From: Anaerolineae bacterium
Lineage (GTDB): Bacteria > Chloroflexota > Anaerolineae > Aggregatilineales > Phototrophicaceae
Length of the DNA: 64,000 nt
NCBI GenBank assembly: GCA_022842885.1
Contig: JALHOR010000010.1
Location: 2,318-66,317, forward strand
Direction: 5' to 3'
Under the pieces are notes generated by a model that worked only from the letters and a program-made list of their open reading frames with translations, did no database searches and was not told the DNA's origin. Shown piece after piece: positions 35,660-43,772 of the stretch (position 1 is its first letter; each line of letters begins with the position of its first letter). The translations under genes were made by a program, and so were the position numbers.

Positions 35660-35765
35660 AATACTTTCAGCAGCAGCGATAGGTTCATGCCGCGCATATT
35701 CTGCATTTCCCACTGGGTTTCCATATTGGGCAAGATGTTGTCTGTTTGGATTTGTATGTTAGACT
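35660..35765 (-). repeat. Diverged inverted duplicate, copy 2 (partner 5834-5938)
   Basis: The minus strand matches copy 1 over about 105 bases. The small frame METQWEMQN in this copy continues into MRGMNLSLLLKVF without an early stop, a hydrophobic reading unlike copy 1. It directly adjoins the 36-bp element at 35618-35653. Confidence 0.75.
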
Positions 35766-35867
35766 GCATGGAATAATAGATAAAAGACACCTTCATAAAC
35801 CAGTGCAGAGCTTGGCATTAAGCGGCACTAGCGCAAACCAAATTTCTTAATCTCACGGAATGACCCT

Positions 35868-35896
35868 TTATCACCTTTTTGCTACTCTCGTATAAT
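35868..35896 (+). promoter_or_regulatory. Promoter of the chelatase-like operon
   Basis: TTATCA at 35868-35873, a 17-base spacer and a perfect TATAAT at 35891-35896, 43 bases upstream of the start at 35939. Confidence 0.65.
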
Positions 35897-35938
35897 CATT
35901 ACTTTTGAAAAACCAATCAGACGAGGATGCAAACCGCT

Positions 35939-37072
35939 ATGAGCAAACGCCCTTCCGTGTACCCATTTACTGCTGTTGTCGGACAGGATATGATGCGCTT
36001 GGCACTGGTATTGAATGCCATTGACATGCGTATCGGCGGTGTCCTCATCCGCGGTGAACGGGGTACTGGCAAATCTACCGCTGCCCGTGCTTTGGCGGCA
36101 TTGCTGCCAGAAATTCAAGTCATTGCTGATTCGCCATTTAACGATGACCCTAATCATCCCGATTCGTGGTCGGATATTTCCAGAGAACGCCATGCCGGCA
36201 AAGTTATCAGCGAAATTCCAAGCGAAATGCGCCGGGCAGCATTCATAGATTTGCCCGTGAGCGCCACCGAAGACCGTGTGGTTGGCACACTCGACATCGA
36301 AAAAGCCATCCAGCGCGGCGAAAAACATTTTGAACCCGGTGTACTGGCGGCGGCGAATCGTGGCATTTTATACGTGGATGAAGTCAATTTGTTGGATGAT
36401 CACATCGTAGATTTGCTGCTGGATAGCGCCGCTATGGGCGTGAATATCGTAGAACGCGAAGGCATCAGTTTCAGCCACCCTGCCCGCTTTATCCTAGTTG
36501 GCACAATGAACCCGGAAGAAGGCGATTTACGCCCACAATTGTTAGACCGCTTCGCGCTCTCGGTGGATGTGTTGGGCATTCATCGTCCAGCAGACCGCAT
36601 CGAAATTTTGCAGCGGCATATCGCATATGAAGATGACCCCGAAGGCTTTAAAGCCGAATGGCAGCCCGTAGAGGACACTCTCTCCCAACGTATTGCCACT
36701 GCCCGCAAATTGGTAGACAGCGTGAGCCATACCCAGAATGATTTGCGGTTGATTGCAGGTATCATGAGCGAAATGCAGGTGGATGGGCATCGCGCCGATT
36801 TGGTGGTGCTGAAGACTGCTCGCGCCCACGCCGCTTACGAAGGGCGCAACCATATCACCGATCATGATATTGCCCTAGCCATACGCCTTGCCATTCCGCA
36901 CCGCCTCAAACGGGGTCCTTTCAACGATGCTACCGCTGAATTGGATAAGCTGGAAAATAAGCTCCAAGATAAGCGCGAAGAAATGGGCGATAAAGACGGA
37001 ACAGAAATGCAAGAAGAAGGCGAGGCACGCAACGGACAAACCGCCAGCGATAAAAAAAAAGTGAAACGATGA
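35939..37072 (+). CDS. BchI/ChlI-like AAA+ ATPase (Mg/Co chelatase ATPase type)
   Basis: A 377-residue AAA+ ATPase with [16 protein letters not shown], Walker [13 protein letters not shown] near 39-50, the chelatase insert [20 protein letters not shown], Walker [14 protein letters not shown] near 140 and LLDRFALSV (arginine finger region). The C-terminal tail is charged and low-complexity ([14 protein letters not shown]). The start at 35939 has GAGGAT about 10 bases away; an ATG at 35927 lies on top of that site. Its stop overlaps the start of the VWA gene (ATGA). BchI-type subunits power Mg insertion into protoporphyrin or, in CobN systems, Co into corrinoid; no large CobN/BchH subunit or other pigment gene is in the window, so the metal and substrate are open. 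Confidence 0.88.
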   Translation: MSKRPSVYPFTAVVGQDMMRLALVLNAIDMRIGGVLIRGERGTGKSTAARALAALLPEIQVIADSPFNDDPNHPDSWSDISRERHAGKVISEIPSEMRRAAFIDLPVSATEDRVVGTLDIEKAIQRGEKHFEPGVLAAANRGILYVDEVNLLDDHIVDLLLDSAAMGVNIVEREGISFSHPARFILVGTMNPEEGDLRPQLLDRFALSVDVLGIHRPADRIEILQRHIAYEDDPEGFKAEWQPVEDTLSQRIATARKLVDSVSHTQNDLRLIAGIMSEMQVDGHRADLVVLKTARAHAAYEGRNHITDHDIALAIRLAIPHRLKRGPFNDATAELDKLENKLQDKREEMGDKDGTEMQEEGEARNGQTASDKKKVKR

Positions 37073-38031
37073 GCGAAGCTGGCGAACAACAATCGCCAGA
37101 TATTAGCCCTGATGCTGAACCTTCCCGCCAGAATCCATTTCCTTCGGCAGATGCCAACTGGTGGGAAGGGGGGCAAAAAGTCAAGTCCACCGAAGAATTT
37201 CAGACGCGCAAGCTGAACACCCAACTCGATAAAATGACGCGCAAGCAAGCCGGGCGGCGCTCTACCACCAAAACCGAGCGCAAACGGGGACGGTATATCC
37301 GTGCCGTGCCTGCGGGCGATAAACTCAACGATATTGCCTTCGATGCCACCTTACGCGCCGCCGCCGTGCATCAACAAGCCCGCGCTGACCAGAAAAAACA
37401 CTCCGGCATGGCGTATGCGCTGCGTGTGAGTGATTTGCAGCGTAAAATCCGCGTCAAGAAAGCCGCTAACCTTATTTTATTTGTGGTGGATGCCTCATGG
37501 AGCATGGCAGTTAGTGAACGGATGCAAGCCACCAAAGGCGCGATTCTGTCGTTACTCACCGATGCTTATCAACGCCGTGACCGTGTGGGCTTGGTGGTCT
37601 TCCAGAAAGATCGCGCTTCGTTGGTGCTGCCGCCCACCAATTCCGTCACCTTGGCAAAAGAATCGCTGGAAGATATTCCGGTGGGCGGCAAAACGCCGCT
37701 ATCCGCTGGCTTGATGATGTCCTACGAGACTATTCGGCGCGAGCAGAATATTCACCCCGATGTTATGCCGATGATGATTTTGCTGACCGATGGCGCCGGC
37801 AATGTGTCGCTCAGTGGTAGTGTGTCGCCACAAGAAGAAGCCCATGCCATCGCTAAACTTATCAAAGAAGCCGAAATTCGCACTGTGACCATTAACATGG
37901 AGCATGTCGCTTTTGACCAAGGGCTTGCCAAACGCTTGGCAGAGAGTCTCGGTGGACCCTGCTACACACTGGCACAATTACGCGCAGAAGCCCTCTTAGA
38001 AACGGTGCGTGCCGAAATGGATGCCCGCTAG
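37069..38031 (+). CDS. BchD-like VWA-domain chelatase partner
   Basis: A 320-residue partner of the AAA+ protein. A charged, Pro-rich linker (residues 1-75) leads to a VWA domain at about 135-315 with the MIDAS motif DASWSMA (DxSxS; a Trp stands where Gly is usual), [15 protein letters not shown] and [13 protein letters not shown] overlap with the previous gene indicates coupling. Together they equal the two halves of a BchD/CobT-type subunit split from BchI, without the inactive AAA domain of long BchD proteins. The motor-plus-VWA pair might serve a chelatase or act as a MoxR-like chaperone. Confidence 0.85.
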   Translation: MSEAGEQQSPDISPDAEPSRQNPFPSADANWWEGGQKVKSTEEFQTRKLNTQLDKMTRKQAGRRSTTKTERKRGRYIRAVPAGDKLNDIAFDATLRAAAVHQQARADQKKHSGMAYALRVSDLQRKIRVKKAANLILFVVDASWSMAVSERMQATKGAILSLLTDAYQRRDRVGLVVFQKDRASLVLPPTNSVTLAKESLEDIPVGGKTPLSAGLMMSYETIRREQNIHPDVMPMMILLTDGAGNVSLSGSVSPQEEAHAIAKLIKEAEIRTVTINMEHVAFDQGLAKRLAESLGGPCYTLAQLRAEALLETVRAEMDAR

Positions 38032-38092
38032 TGCGTTTTGGCGGTTCAATCCAAAATTGTTTATCAGTTTACAAAAAGATAATGAGAGTTCT

Positions 38093-38120
38093 GTAGAGGC
38101 GCGATATATTGCGCCTTTAC
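38093..38120. repeat. Dispersed palindrome in the spacer before the reductase gene
   Basis: GTAGAGGCGC and GCGCCTTTAC around ATATATT, an inverted repeat 62 bases after the VWA gene stop. It may also act as a terminator hairpin; no T-run follows. The rest of 38032-38268 shows no gene. Confidence 0.55.
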
Positions 38121-38268
38121 CCAAAACACACCCTTATTTACCTTTTTTGACCTCTTGTGAATACACCCTTGATTTTGCTGCAATCACCCTACCTATCCCC
38201 GACTAGCAACCTGACGCCAAAACGACTAAGATTCAAGCAGTATTGTTACCAAAGAGTTAGGGGATATT

Positions 38269-39333
38269 ATGGCAGCACGCCGCTGGATGCTTTATGGCGC
38301 AACTGGATACACTGGCACACTCATTGCCGAATACGCAGTAAAACGCGGACAGCAGCCCATTTTGGCAGGGCGCAACGCCGAAAAACTCGCACCATTGGCA
38401 GAACGGCTGGGCTTATCTTATAAAATTTTTGCGCTTGACGATGTGAACGCCATCGCCAATGCGATTGCCGATATGGATGTGGTGCTGCACGCCGCGGGTC
38501 CCTTCGTGCGTACCAGTGACCTCATGATTCGGGCATGTTTGGCGACCAAAACGCATTATCTGGACATCACGGGCGAAATTGGAGTCTTTGAAAATACTTT
38601 TGGCTATCATGATACCGCCCTAAAAAATAATACGGCGCTCATTGGCGGTGTGGGGTTTGATGTGGTGCCAACGGATTGTTTGGCGCTCTATGTCGCGCAG
38701 CAGGTCAACGCCGCCCACACGTTGGATATTGCCTTCATGGGTTTACACAGCGTGAGCGTAGGAACAACCAAATCCGCGATTGAAAATGCGTCAACAGGCG
38801 GCATGATGCGGCAGAATGGCGCGTTACACCCCTATCCATTGGGTAAAGGGGCGCGGCGTATTCGGTTTTCGCACGGGGTATACAATGCCATGCCCATCCC
38901 GTGGGGTGATTTGTCTACGGCGTATCGCACGACGGGCATCCCGAATATCATGACCTATAAAGCCATGTCCCCGTTATTCAGCACTATCACCCGCGTGACC
39001 GCCCCTATCGGGCAATTCCTGCTGCAAAGCGGCGCACTGCGGCAAATCGCCACAAATCTCGTTGAGCGTATGACCCCCGGACCCGATGAAACCATTCGTG
39101 AGCATGACCGCAGTTATGTTTATGCGCGGGCAGCCGATAAAAGCGGCGTGATTGTGGCAGAAGCATGGCTGGAAACGTGCGAACCTTATCAATTTACGGC
39201 GTATTCGGCTGTAGAAGCGGTCATGCGGGTAGATGAATTGGGCGCTGCCGGGGCATTAACGCCCGCCTTGGCATTTGGCGCTGATTTTGTATTGGCAATG
39301 CCCGGAACAAAACGCCTCAATAAGTTGGATTAG
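38269..39333 (+). CDS. Saccharopine dehydrogenase-like NAD(P)-binding oxidoreductase
   Basis: A 354-residue protein with a Rossmann start, WMLYGATGYTGTLIAEYAV (GxxGxxG), ILAGRNAEKLAPLAERLG, VVLHAAGPFVRTSDLMIRACL and THYLDITGEIGVFE, the hallmarks of the saccharopine-dehydrogenase/trans-acting enoyl-reductase group. AGGGGA lies upstream of the ATG. The family reduces enoyl or amino-acid adducts, or in some bacteria helps complex-lipid synthesis. It follows the chelatase pair by 237 bases on the same strand, so it may be independent. Confidence 0.85.
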   Translation: MAARRWMLYGATGYTGTLIAEYAVKRGQQPILAGRNAEKLAPLAERLGLSYKIFALDDVNAIANAIADMDVVLHAAGPFVRTSDLMIRACLATKTHYLDITGEIGVFENTFGYHDTALKNNTALIGGVGFDVVPTDCLALYVAQQVNAAHTLDIAFMGLHSVSVGTTKSAIENASTGGMMRQNGALHPYPLGKGARRIRFSHGVYNAMPIPWGDLSTAYRTTGIPNIMTYKAMSPLFSTITRVTAPIGQFLLQSGALRQIATNLVERMTPGPDETIREHDRSYVYARAADKSGVIVAEAWLETCEPYQFTAYSAVEAVMRVDELGAAGALTPALAFGADFVLAMPGTKRLNKLD

Positions 39334-39346
39334 AAGGAGCGCGACC

Positions 39347-40024
39347 ATGAAACCCCAAAATGTTGACCCCGAATTGATGAGCTTGCTGGAGAACGAATTT
39401 TTGGCAGGCGAAGACTTAAAGTGGGTCGGGCATCCTGACCCGATGCGAATGGCTTTGCAGCAACTGAGCAGCTTTGTCGGGGGTATTGTGATAGCGATAT
39501 TTATGCTGGTAATTTTCGGTGCGTGGATTCCGGGAATGAGTGACGGTTTTTCGACGCTGGATAACAACGCGCCGCCTTTTTTTGTCTATCTGTTTCCGCT
39601 GATTTTCGCGGGGGCGAGCCTTCATTCGCTGTTGCAACCGGTATTTCATTACATTATGGCGCTACGGACGATTTATGCTATTACCAATCGCCGCATCCTA
39701 ACGCTGAAAAAATCATGGCAGACACAAGTTATCTCGTATGGTGAGCGCGATATTGACCGCATTGAACGGCGTGACCGCAGCCATGGCAAAGGCGATATTA
39801 TCATCGCCTATGAAGAACGGACGCGCCGCACCAAAAATGGCACGCAGCATTATACCGTGCCGATTGGCTTGTTCGGCGTGGACAACGTGCGCGAAGTGGA
39901 AGCTCTCTTGTTAGAAACCTTTCATTCCGATGAAAACCAAGATTATGAAAAACCTAAGCGCACCTCCGTTTTTGATGAGGACGACGACCAACAGGCATTA
40001 TATAACGACAAATTTGGGCGGTAA
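39347..40024 (+). CDS. Membrane protein with PH-like (bPH/YdbT) domain
   Basis: A 225-residue protein. After a cytoplasmic N-terminus (LKWVGHPDP) there are two membrane stretches (FVGGIVIAIFMLVIFGAWIP and PPFFVYLFPLIFAGASLHSLL), then a beta-rich domain YAITNRRILTLKKSW and RDIDRIERRDRSHGKGDI of the bacterial PH-like type, and an acidic tail. The ATG at 39347 has AAGGAG 7 bases upstream, 14 bases after the reductase stop, so the two genes are likely co-transcribed. Function is unknown. Confidence 0.78.
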   Translation: MKPQNVDPELMSLLENEFLAGEDLKWVGHPDPMRMALQQLSSFVGGIVIAIFMLVIFGAWIPGMSDGFSTLDNNAPPFFVYLFPLIFAGASLHSLLQPVFHYIMALRTIYAITNRRILTLKKSWQTQVISYGERDIDRIERRDRSHGKGDIIIAYEERTRRTKNGTQHYTVPIGLFGVDNVREVEALLLETFHSDENQDYEKPKRTSVFDEDDDQQALYNDKFGR

Positions 40025-40029
40025 AAAAA

Positions 40030-40430
40030 TTAAAAGATAACAGTTAAAAGATGAAAGGTAACTACTCAGCCCTCATCCCCCGCCCCCTTCTCCCAAAGGA
40101 GAAGGGGAGATAAGAACCAACGTGGTGGTTAAAGTCCCTCTCCTACGGGAGAGGGATGAAGCCCCGTCACAAGGTGGGCTAGGGTGAGGGCTAAAGTCAA
40201 CCTGAGTAGTTACGATGAAAGTACAAAGTTAAAAGCTAAGGGGTTGTTTTACAGTTGTTATTTACCGCAATTTTGAACCACCGAGCGCACCGAGACCACC
40301 GAGAAGTGTTGAAAATTTCTTCGTGTCCTTCGTGTTCTTTGTGGTTCAAAAAGAAATTTTATAACGCATTATTGCATTCACAAAGCAACTAAAGACTAAT
40401 AACCAAAAGCTAACAGCTAAAAACTAACAC
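40030..40430. repeat. Repeat-filled spacer (heptamers, G/C-rich hairpins, GAG-rich unit)
   Basis: The 422-base spacer has no gene. It holds heptamer tracts at 40030-40064 (TTAAAAG, ATAACAG, TTAAAAG, ATGAAAG, GTAACTA), 40214-40241 (ATGAAAG, TACAAAG, TTAAAAG, CTAAGGG) and 40389-40430 (CTAAAGA, CTAATAA, CCAAAAG, CTAACAG, CTAAAAA, CTAACAC), a G/C-rich hairpin block at 40069-40200 (TCTCCCAAAGGAGAAGGGGA and CTCTCCTACGGGAGAGGG), and an ACCGAGAC / CTTCGTGTCC tract at 40272-40348. All belong to families found elsewhere in the window. Confidence 0.8.
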
Positions 40431-40446
40431 AGGAGACCATCATCAT

Positions 40447-40683
40447 ATGCACGAAAATTACAACAAATGGAATCAACTCTCGCCGTTGGGCTTGCTGGTG
40501 ATTGGTGCCGGCGTGAGTTTGGTGGGCGATGCCATCATTTCTAAAGCTCGCGGCAAAGGCTGGTTTATCAAAGGCACACTGGGCTTGATTGTGTTTAATG
40601 CCGGCATTGCTATTTTTGGCGAAGCCATCAAAGCGCGGGCATTGTACGAAACCGAACTGAACGCGCTGAAAAAAGATGGATAA
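40447..40683 (+). CDS. Small membrane protein (78 aa)
   Basis: A 78-residue protein with one or two hydrophobic segments (PLGLLVIGAGVSLVGDAI and GTLGLIVFNAGIAIFGEAI) separated by a basic turn (SKARGKGWFIK), and a charged C-terminus. AGGAGA lies 12 bases upstream. Its last 8 bases overlap the start of the zinc-ribbon/nuclease-like gene, so the pair is probably co-translated. I do not recognise a family. Confidence 0.65.
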   Translation: MHENYNKWNQLSPLGLLVIGAGVSLVGDAIISKARGKGWFIKGTLGLIVFNAGIAIFGEAIKARALYETELNALKKDG

Positions 40684-41473
40684 TCGTTTGAGTGGGTCGC
40701 TGGAACGTGCGGGCTACACTGTCACGCAGGAGTCCAAAGCACGCTATTTACGCGGGATGCTGAATATAGGCTTTTATCCTAATAGAATGCTTGCAGATTT
40801 TTATTTTCTACGGCACGAGTATATGTTGCGCCTCTTGAGCAGTGCTGCATTGCGTAAAGGTAATGCTTACATCGTAAAAGAATTACGGCAACTCGCACAG
40901 CCCGCCGATGCAATCCTTGAGTTCCTTAACCAACTCGTTAAATTAGTTGAACGCCAAATTATTCAACGTGGCTATCGGCTAGAATGCGATGAATGCAGCT
41001 TGGAATGGTGGTATCCATTGCGTGAACTGGATAATGATCGTATCCGCTGTGTGGGCTGCCAACACTATATTTTTTTGCCGTTAGAGTTGGATTTTGCCTA
41101 TCGTCTGAATCCACTGATTGCCTTGGGCATCAATAATGGAGCGTTGACGATTTTTCTGGCAGCGTTGGCACTGGAATCAGGAAGGCATTATTTTTACGAT
41201 TTTTGCGCGGTGGTTCGCAAAGGCACGCTTATCACCGATATTGATTTGCTGCTGCGGAAAGAAGGCAGATTATGCCTTGTGGAGTGTAAAGACAATTTGC
41301 CGGAAGAAGCCGCGCTGCACGACCAATTGGCAAAATTGGCAATCATCGCGCAAGAGACCGATGCTGATGCGTATTTAGCGACACTTGCCGATGCTGTGCC
41401 AGATAGCATTCTAGCATTCGCAACCGAACAGCGCATTCAGGTACTCACACGGCAGCAGTTGCTGCAACCCTAA
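40676..41473 (+). CDS. Zinc-ribbon protein with C-terminal PD-(D/E)XK nuclease-like domain
   Basis: A 265-residue protein. A helical N-terminal part (residues 1-100) leads to a four-cysteine zinc ribbon, CDECSLEWWYPL then CVGCQHYIF, near 103-125. The C-terminal domain has a restriction-fold pattern: FYDFCAVVRKGTLITDIDLLL and LCLVECKDN, that is D...ECK, followed by EAALHDQLAKLAIIAQETDAD as the expected helix. The start overlaps the small membrane protein gene. The pair resembles a sensor-plus-nuclease arrangement, but the substrate is unknown and no other defence gene touches it. Confidence 0.65.
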   Translation: MDNRLSGSLERAGYTVTQESKARYLRGMLNIGFYPNRMLADFYFLRHEYMLRLLSSAALRKGNAYIVKELRQLAQPADAILEFLNQLVKLVERQIIQRGYRLECDECSLEWWYPLRELDNDRIRCVGCQHYIFLPLELDFAYRLNPLIALGINNGALTIFLAALALESGRHYFYDFCAVVRKGTLITDIDLLLRKEGRLCLVECKDNLPEEAALHDQLAKLAIIAQETDADAYLATLADAVPDSILAFATEQRIQVLTRQQLLQP

Positions 41474-41549
41474 TGTACCTTCGTCGCATGGCAAAATGCT
41501 GCTAAATTCGGCATAGTTAAAACGAATCGTATGGCAAAAGAGGGGCTAA

Positions 41550-43604
41550 ATGGGAGAACTTTTTATGCGCCAATCTGTATTTCGTTTGATGAGTATCCTC
41601 ATATTTTTACTTAGCAGCATCAGTTTCGTTAGCGCCCAAGCTCCACCACCCGCAGTACAAACCGCGCTGGATGATTTGAATCAACGCTTGGGAACAACTT
41701 TACGCCTCTCTGATTTTAATTGGGAATGGTCACAGCAAGTCTTTAATAATGCCGCGTTGGGCTGCACCCGCTTAGAGAATAGCAACCTGCCCGCGCAAAG
41801 TTATAACACCTATATCATCATTTTGGTGGTGAATAATATTCGTTGGGAGTATCGTATTGCCGAAACACCACAGCGATTACTCATTTTATGCTCGCCGGAA
41901 CCGACACCGACGCCGCAACCATCGCCTACCCCAGTGCCGAATCAACCTGTAACGCCGGGGCAAATCGCGCCGATTTCGCCACTGCCCACAGCAACACCGT
42001 CGCGCTGTTCGGGGCTAACACCGCGTTTAACGATTGGGCAACCAGCGCGGGTCACGCCCGGCTTGCCGAATAACCTGCGCGAACAACCTGCCCGTAGTGC
42101 GCGTTTATTGGGTGAAATTCCCGGCGAAGGCGTGTTTACGGTTGTAGATGGTCCCCGCTGCACGGGCGACGGTACATGGTGGCGCGTGGAATATAACAGT
42201 CTTATCGGCTGGACAATTGAAGGCAATACCAGCGGGGAATATTTCGTTGAGCCGCTGAATCTGGCGGCTGCCCCTAGCCCAACCACAGCCTTGATTCCGA
42301 CGATTGCGCCTACCCCTGCCCCCGTGATTTGCAATGCAGCACTGCCGCCGCGCTTGCGCCTGGGCGAAAAAGGGCGCGTCACCCCCGGCGACCCTAACAA
42401 CGTGCGCGAACAGCCCGGACAAAGCAGCCGTTATGTGGGCGAAATTCCCGGCTTAGGCGTGTTTACCGTCTTAGAGGGTCCGCGTTGCACCGGGGATGGC
42501 ACATGGTGGCGCGTGGATTATAACGGGCTGGTCGGTTGGACAATCGAAGGCATTGGCGATTATTGGATAGAGCCGGTTTTGCCCGGTTTGGAAGTACTGA
42601 CAACCAATTCGGCAACGCGGTTGCGCGTTTTGCCGTGGACAAACGAAGCCGCCGCGCCCGATATGAGCATTCTGGCACTGATGAATCAGACAACATTATA
42701 TACAACGGGGACAGCCGGGAATCGCCGCTGGAATCCAGTTGATTCGTTTGTGACACCGGAACAATTACGCTGGCAAAGTGTCGCCATTGCGCCCGGTTTA
42801 ACGATGCGGGCATTGTTATTTTTACGTGGGCAAGAACGCACGCTGGCATTACTGGCAGATACGGCGAATTTGCGCGTGGTCGTCTTAGAAACTCTCGCTG
42901 AAATTGCCGTTTTGCCGCAAATTGCCGATGTTACGGCAGCGGCATTCGCGCCGGATGGCACGCGCATTGTGCTGGCATCGGGCAATGGGCAACTGCATGT
43001 GGTGAATATCACACCGGGCGCCCAAGATTTTAATGTGCTGACGCCGCTGCAACAGGTACATGATGACCGCATCGAAAAAGTGCTGTTTGATACGGCGGGC
43101 AGACAATTGGTGAGCATCAGCAAAAAAGTCGCTTATTTATGGAATACCGCCACTTGGACAGTGCAGCAATCTACCGTGATGGACTCGGCGTTTGTGTATG
43201 ACGCTGTTTTCAGCCCCGATGGACGCTGGTTAGTCATCAGCAGTTTGGATAATCCAGCGGTGCAAAGCGGCGCGAATACAGGCGGCTTGCGCTTCTGGGA
43301 TATTCCGGCGCAAAGTGTGTTAGGTGGCAGCGCCCCGGCAGGCGTGACCTACAGCGATATTGGTTTTATGAATGATGGCATCACCGTCATCGTGGCAGGC
43401 GGTTCTGGCAATGGCAGCCAAGTAGACGCTACCAGTCGGGCGCTCATCGAACTTTGGAATCTCAATACGCGCATCAATGTTCGGATTGTGGATAACCAAG
43501 CGGGTTATTTTAAGACGGCAGTTTTGAACGAAGCCAATACACTGTTGATGACCGCGAATCCGATTAGCGGTGTGCAGTTATGGGCAGTATCGTCCGGCGG
43601 ATAA
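41550..43604 (+). CDS. Exported protein with two SH3b domains and a WD40-like propeller
   Basis: A protein of 684 residues. A signal peptide (LMSILIFLLSSISFVSAQA) precedes a small N-terminal domain, a Pro/Thr linker (PTPTPQPSPTPVPNQP), two tandem SH3b domains at about 150-235 and 270-345 (GDGTWWRVEYNSLIGWTIEG and GDGTWWRVDYNGLVGWTIEG, clear duplicates), and a WD40-like region from about 350 (AAFAPDGTRIVLASGN, AVFSPDGRWLVISS, RFWDI, LIELWNL). GAGGGG lies 5 bases before the ATG at 41550 and GGGAG 8 bases before an alternative ATG at 41565. It may bind cell wall; the role is unknown. Confidence 0.8.
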   Translation: MGELFMRQSVFRLMSILIFLLSSISFVSAQAPPPAVQTALDDLNQRLGTTLRLSDFNWEWSQQVFNNAALGCTRLENSNLPAQSYNTYIIILVVNNIRWEYRIAETPQRLLILCSPEPTPTPQPSPTPVPNQPVTPGQIAPISPLPTATPSRCSGLTPRLTIGQPARVTPGLPNNLREQPARSARLLGEIPGEGVFTVVDGPRCTGDGTWWRVEYNSLIGWTIEGNTSGEYFVEPLNLAAAPSPTTALIPTIAPTPAPVICNAALPPRLRLGEKGRVTPGDPNNVREQPGQSSRYVGEIPGLGVFTVLEGPRCTGDGTWWRVDYNGLVGWTIEGIGDYWIEPVLPGLEVLTTNSATRLRVLPWTNEAAAPDMSILALMNQTTLYTTGTAGNRRWNPVDSFVTPEQLRWQSVAIAPGLTMRALLFLRGQERTLALLADTANLRVVVLETLAEIAVLPQIADVTAAAFAPDGTRIVLASGNGQLHVVNITPGAQDFNVLTPLQQVHDDRIEKVLFDTAGRQLVSISKKVAYLWNTATWTVQQSTVMDSAFVYDAVFSPDGRWLVISSLDNPAVQSGANTGGLRFWDIPAQSVLGGSAPAGVTYSDIGFMNDGITVIVAGGSGNGSQVDATSRALIELWNLNTRINVRIVDNQAGYFKTAVLNEANTLLMTANPISGVQLWAVSSGG

Positions 43605-43654
43605 GCGCAAATTTCCGCGTAGAAACACCGAGACGATATTGAATCATAAAGAAA

Positions 43655-43702
43655 ATAATTTTCACCAAAGAGGCACGGAGAACACCGAGATTTCACTGAG
43701 AA
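43655..43702. repeat. GAG-rich dispersed repeat (CACCAAAGAGGCACGGAG unit)
   Basis: A short tract with CACGGAGAACACCGAG, related to the units at 33783-33798 and 40272-40348. It is in the convergent spacer 43605-43772, where no gene is visible. Confidence 0.6.
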
Positions 43703-43772
43703 AATAAGCCTAAATGGGCGGATTCGCAAAAAATCGCAAGGGCATGGTGCATATCATGCCCTATTGGATGAT

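Noticed and set aside
35939-38031. Evidence for phototrophy from the BchI/BchD-like pair
   Set aside because: No reaction-centre, chlorosome or other bch genes are in the window, and similar pairs occur in non-phototrophs.
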